Shown: positions 61,393 to 64,000 of the stretch, piece after piece
Layout: each line of letters starts with the position of its first letter
How positions within the stretch are numbered: the first letter of the stretch is position 1
Source of the DNA: Corallococcus macrosporus DSM 14697
GTDB taxonomy: Bacteria; Myxococcota; Myxococcia; Myxococcales; Myxococcaceae
Assembly (NCBI RefSeq): GCF_002305895.1
Contig: NZ_CP022203.1
Span: 5,434,501 to 5,498,500, forward strand
Direction of reading: 5' to 3'
Length of the DNA: 64,000 bases
The notes under the pieces: model-generated
The model's database searches: none
The model's input: only the letters and a program-made list of their open reading frames with translations
Told to the model about the DNA's origin: nothing
Made by a program: the position numbers and the translations under genes

Positions 61393-64000
61393 CCGGCCAC
61401 GGAGCGTACCACCCGCTCCTGGTCACTGCGCAGGAACACCGAGCCCGCAATCGCCTTGGCGCGCTTCTTCATGTCCGCGGCGCGCCGCGCCAGCTCCGCG
61501 TGGTCCTGCGCGCCGTCCGTCATCACCGCCACCACGGACACGCTCATGATGGGGAACCGCCGCTTCTCCCCGTAGCGGTCCTCCGCCTCGATGTGGCCGC
61601 GCTCCCGGTCCTGCCGGTCGTAATAGAGCGGGATGATGCGGTCGAACGTCTCGATGGCCTTCTGGCAGATGCGGTCCACCGTCTCCGGCGAGGTGATGAA
61701 GACGAAGTCGTCCCCCGCCACGTGGCCCAGGAAGTCCCCGGGCGCGCCGTCCTGGGCGAAGACCTCGCGCATCAAGTCCCCCGTCTGGCGCACCACGCCG
61801 TCCGCCTTCGCGAAGCCGTAGTAGTCGTTGTAGGCCTTGAGGTTGTCCAGGTCCAGGTAGCAGAAGGCGAAGGGCCGCCGCAGCGACAGGCGCCGCTGCA
61901 CCTCGCGCTCGATGGCGGTGGAGCCCGGAAGCTGCGTGGTGGGCGAGGCCGACAGCTCCTGCTCCTTGCGCCGCATCACGCTCTCCACGCGCGCGCCCAG
62001 CTCCAGCGCGTCGAAGGGCTTGGTGAGGTAGTCGTCGCCGCCCAGCTTGAGCGCGCGCACCTTGGAGGACGTCTCCGCGCGGGCGGAGATGAAAATGACG
62101 GAGATGTGGCCTCCGGCGCTCTCCGCCTTGATCTCCTCCAGGAAGACGAAGCCGTCCCCGTCCGGCAGCGTCACGTCCAGCAGCACCACGTCCGGACGGC
62201 GCTCGCGCAGGGAGCGGCGCCCCTCCTCGATGGAGCCCGCCAGCGCCACGTCGAAGCCGAGGTTCTCCAGCACCTCGCGGCAGATGGCGGCGATCTTCGC
62301 GTCGTCATCCACCACCAGCACGCGGCCGTGCGCCGGGCCCTGGCGTCCCCGCACCAGCGAGTCCACCGTGGCCAGCAGCTTGTCCGACGCCAGCGGGCGC
62401 ACCAGGAAGGCGTCCGCGCCGGCGCGGAAGGCGCGCTGGCGCTCGTCGAAGGCGGACGTCACCAGCAGCGGCGCCCGGCGCGTCTCCGGGTCGTGCCTCA
62501 GGATCTCCGCCAGCCGCAGCCCGTCCACGTCCGGCAGGCGCACGGACACCATCACCGTGTCCGGCTCGTGCCGGCGCGCGGCGGCCAGGCCGTCCTCCGC
62601 GTTGAAGGCCAGGCGCACGTCGTAGCCGCGCGCGGACATCAGCGCCTTGGCGATGAAGGCCACCTCCGGCTCGCCGTCGATGACGAGCACCCGCCCCCGG
62701 CTCTCCTGCCGGCGCGGGAGCTGGATGGCGTCCGCCACGTCGTCGGTGCGGCGCAGCTCCGGCGGCGGCTCGGTGGGCAGCACCACCATGAAGCGCACGC
62801 CGTCCGAGCATGGCTCGCACCAGATGCGGCCGCCGTGGGCCTCCACGATGTTGCGGCAGATGGCCAGCCCCAGGCCGGTGCCCCGCACGGTGCGGTTGGC
62901 CTTGGTGCGCGCCTGCTCGAAGCGGTCGAAGATGCGCTCCAGGCTCTCCTCGGCGATGGGGTCCCCGCTGTTCCAGCAGGAGATCACGACGTAGCCCGGC
63001 AGGCTGGAGGTGGCGTGCACCTCCACCCGCACCTCCCCGCCCTCCGGGGTGAACTTCACCGCGTTGTTGAGCAGGTTGTTGAGCACCTGGTCCAGGCGGT
63101 TGGGGTCCGCCACCACGCGCATCGGGTGGCGTGGCAGCACCGGCTTCACCAGCACGCGCTTCTCGCCGAAGGCCGGGCCGTACTTCTCCACCACGCGCTG
63201 GACGAGCTCGTCGAGGTACGACACCTCGAAGCTCATCCGCAGCCGGCCCTTGGCGAACTTCGACAGGTCCAGCAGGTCATCCACGATGGCGTTGAGCTTC
63301 TCCGTGGAGTCCCGCGCCAGCGACAGGTAGCGGCGCTGCCGCTCGTTGATGTCGCCGGCCATGAAGTTGAGCACCAGGTCCAGCGCGCCGGAGATGGACG
63401 TCAGCGGCGTGCGCAGTTCGTGGCTCACCATGGAGACGAACTCGTCCTTGCGCTCCTCCAGGCGCTTCTGCTCGGTGATGTCGCGCAGCACCACGCACAC
63501 GCCGCGCAGCGTGCCCCGCGCGTCCGTCACCGGCGTCACCGTCGTCTGGACGTGCCGCTCGAAGAGCTTCACCTCCTCGCGCAGCACCTGGCCGCCGCCG
63601 TACTCCCAGCCGCGCACCAGGTGGAAGGGCTGGAAGCCCAGGCGCTCCTCCATCAGCCGCGTCGTCTGCTCCTCGGGGTCCTCCCCCGCGTGCAGGAGGC
63701 GCCGCGCCGCCGGGTTCATCACCACGATGTCGTTCTTCTCGTCGGTGAGGACCACGCCGTCCGCCATGGACTCCACCATCCGCTCCATGCGGTGGCGGGC
63801 CTCCTCCTCCGCCGAGCGCAGGGACTGGATGGCGTCCGCCGTCTGGTTGGCGAGCACGTCCAGCAGCACGCCGTCGTCCTCGGAGAAGGCGTCCGGCTTC
63901 TGGCTGAACAGCGACAGCATGCCCACCGGGCGCCCGCCCGCCACCAGGTTGACGGTGAGCTGGCTGGGGTAGACGGACGGCGCCGCCGCGTCCCGCGTGG
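61389..64000 (-). CDS. Hybrid histidine kinase with GAF, PAS, two receivers and degenerate GGDEF (5' end outside window)
   Basis: At least 870 residues; the frame is open to the window edge, and the partial domain there (NLVAGGRPVGMLSLFSQKPD) is GAF-like. A PAS domain follows, then HisKA (SMVSHELRTPLTS, His codon at 63420-63422) and an ATPase domain (VLNNLLNNAVKFTPEGGEVR, GTGLGLAICRNIVEAHGG). The first receiver has serine in place of the phosphoacceptor Asp (MVSVRLPD); the second is intact (VLLDVTLPDGDG). The C-terminal GGDEF domain reads AGDDF (61704-61718) and lacks an RxxD inhibitory site, so it may bind rather than make cyclic di-GMP. It is the first gene in the window of an operon with the next kinase and FecR protein. 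Confidence 0.9.
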   Translation of the reverse strand, partial: TRDAAAPSVYPSQLTVNLVAGGRPVGMLSLFSQKPDAFSEDDGVLLDVLANQTADAIQSLRSAEEEARHRMERMVESMADGVVLTDEKNDIVVMNPAARRLLHAGEDPEEQTTRLMEERLGFQPFHLVRGWEYGGGQVLREEVKLFERHVQTTVTPVTDARGTLRGVCVVLRDITEQKRLEERKDEFVSMVSHELRTPLTSISGALDLVLNFMAGDINERQRRYLSLARDSTEKLNAIVDDLLDLSKFAKGRLRMSFEVSYLDELVQRVVEKYGPAFGEKRVLVKPVLPRHPMRVVADPNRLDQVLNNLLNNAVKFTPEGGEVRVEVHATSSLPGYVVISCWNSGDPIAEESLERIFDRFEQARTKANRTVRGTGLGLAICRNIVEAHGGRIWCEPCSDGVRFMVVLPTEPPPELRRTDDVADAIQLPRRQESRGRVLVIDGEPEVAFIAKALMSARGYDVRLAFNAEDGLAAARRHEPDTVMVSVRLPDVDGLRLAEILRHDPETRRAPLLVTSAFDERQRAFRAGADAFLVRPLASDKLLATVDSLVRGRQGPAHGRVLVVDDDAKIAAICREVLENLGFDVALAGSIEEGRRSLRERRPDVVLLDVTLPDGDGFVFLEEIKAESAGGHISVIFISARAETSSKVRALKLGGDDYLTKPFDALELGARVESVMRRKEQELSASPTTQLPGSTAIEREVQRRLSLRRPFAFCYLDLDNLKAYNDYYGFAKADGVVRQTGDLMREVFAQDGAPGDFLGHVAGDDFVFITSPETVDRICQKAIETFDRIIPLYYDRQDRERGHIEAEDRYGEKRRFPIMSVSVVAVMTDGAQDHAELARRAADMKKRAKAIAGSVFLRSDQERVVRSVAG

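Overview
The window is high-GC DNA that reads like a myxobacterial chromosome (Myxococcus/Corallococcus type). The clues are MYXO-CTERM-like C-terminal tails, a SitA-type lipoprotein remnant, many one- and two-component signalling proteins with a DUF4388 (PatA-like) domain, a large kinase-fold protein with PEGA-like repeats, and an NRPS locus. The species cannot be fixed from sequence alone.

Layout. (1) 1-9.5 kb: the end of a nonribosomal peptide operon (truncated NRPS, terminal C-A-PCP-TE NRPS, MFS exporter, fatty-acyl-AMP ligase). Both visible adenylation domains carry an ornithine-like specificity code, so the product is probably a lipopeptide ending in two basic residues. (2) 9.7-16.6 kb: housekeeping and envelope genes: an AsmA-like protein, a divergent LysR/NmrA pair, a coupled DUF202-DoxX-ChrA membrane trio, and an outer-membrane protein. 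(3) 16.8-29.7 kb, the most interesting block: a SitA-like toxin lipoprotein remnant, then a tight six-gene operon (HlyD adaptor, two ABC half-transporters of which one has an intact C39 peptidase, TolC-like lipoprotein, an unrecognised 582-aa protein, an APH-like kinase). It diverges from a tiny 14-codon ORF, MKIKIHVRGGPKAR, which has a strong ribosome site, a promoter and an intrinsic terminator. This looks like a peptide maturation/export system of the NHLM type with an extremely short candidate precursor. About 1.4 kb of decayed sequence and a CAU tRNA gene follow.

(4) 29.7-47 kb: mostly ordinary genes. They include a Mn exporter (GDT1 family) behind a yybP-ykoY riboswitch, an RHH regulator pair with a palindromic operator, a flippase-like protein, a CpsB-type phosphatase with YacG, a quinone oxidoreductase, an ankyrin/beta-helix fusion, an agmatinase, a REC-HATPase protein, HtrA protease, a 22-repeat pseudokinase, a saccharopine-dehydrogenase-like enzyme, an MshEN protein and a REC-DUF4388 protein. 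(5) 48-58.5 kb: a four-gene cell-surface operon (beta-propeller protein, Ig-like protein, outer-membrane barrel, large MYXO-CTERM protein) headed by a promoter, a cyclic di-GMP-I riboswitch and a terminator hairpin. (6) 58.5-64 kb: a FecR-like protein, a CACHE-like/HAMP histidine kinase and a large hybrid kinase with a degenerate GGDEF domain (cut by the window end). The hybrid kinase, the riboswitch operon and the MshEN protein together suggest a local cyclic di-GMP theme.

All promoters, hairpins and domain boundaries were read by eye; none was scored by a program.
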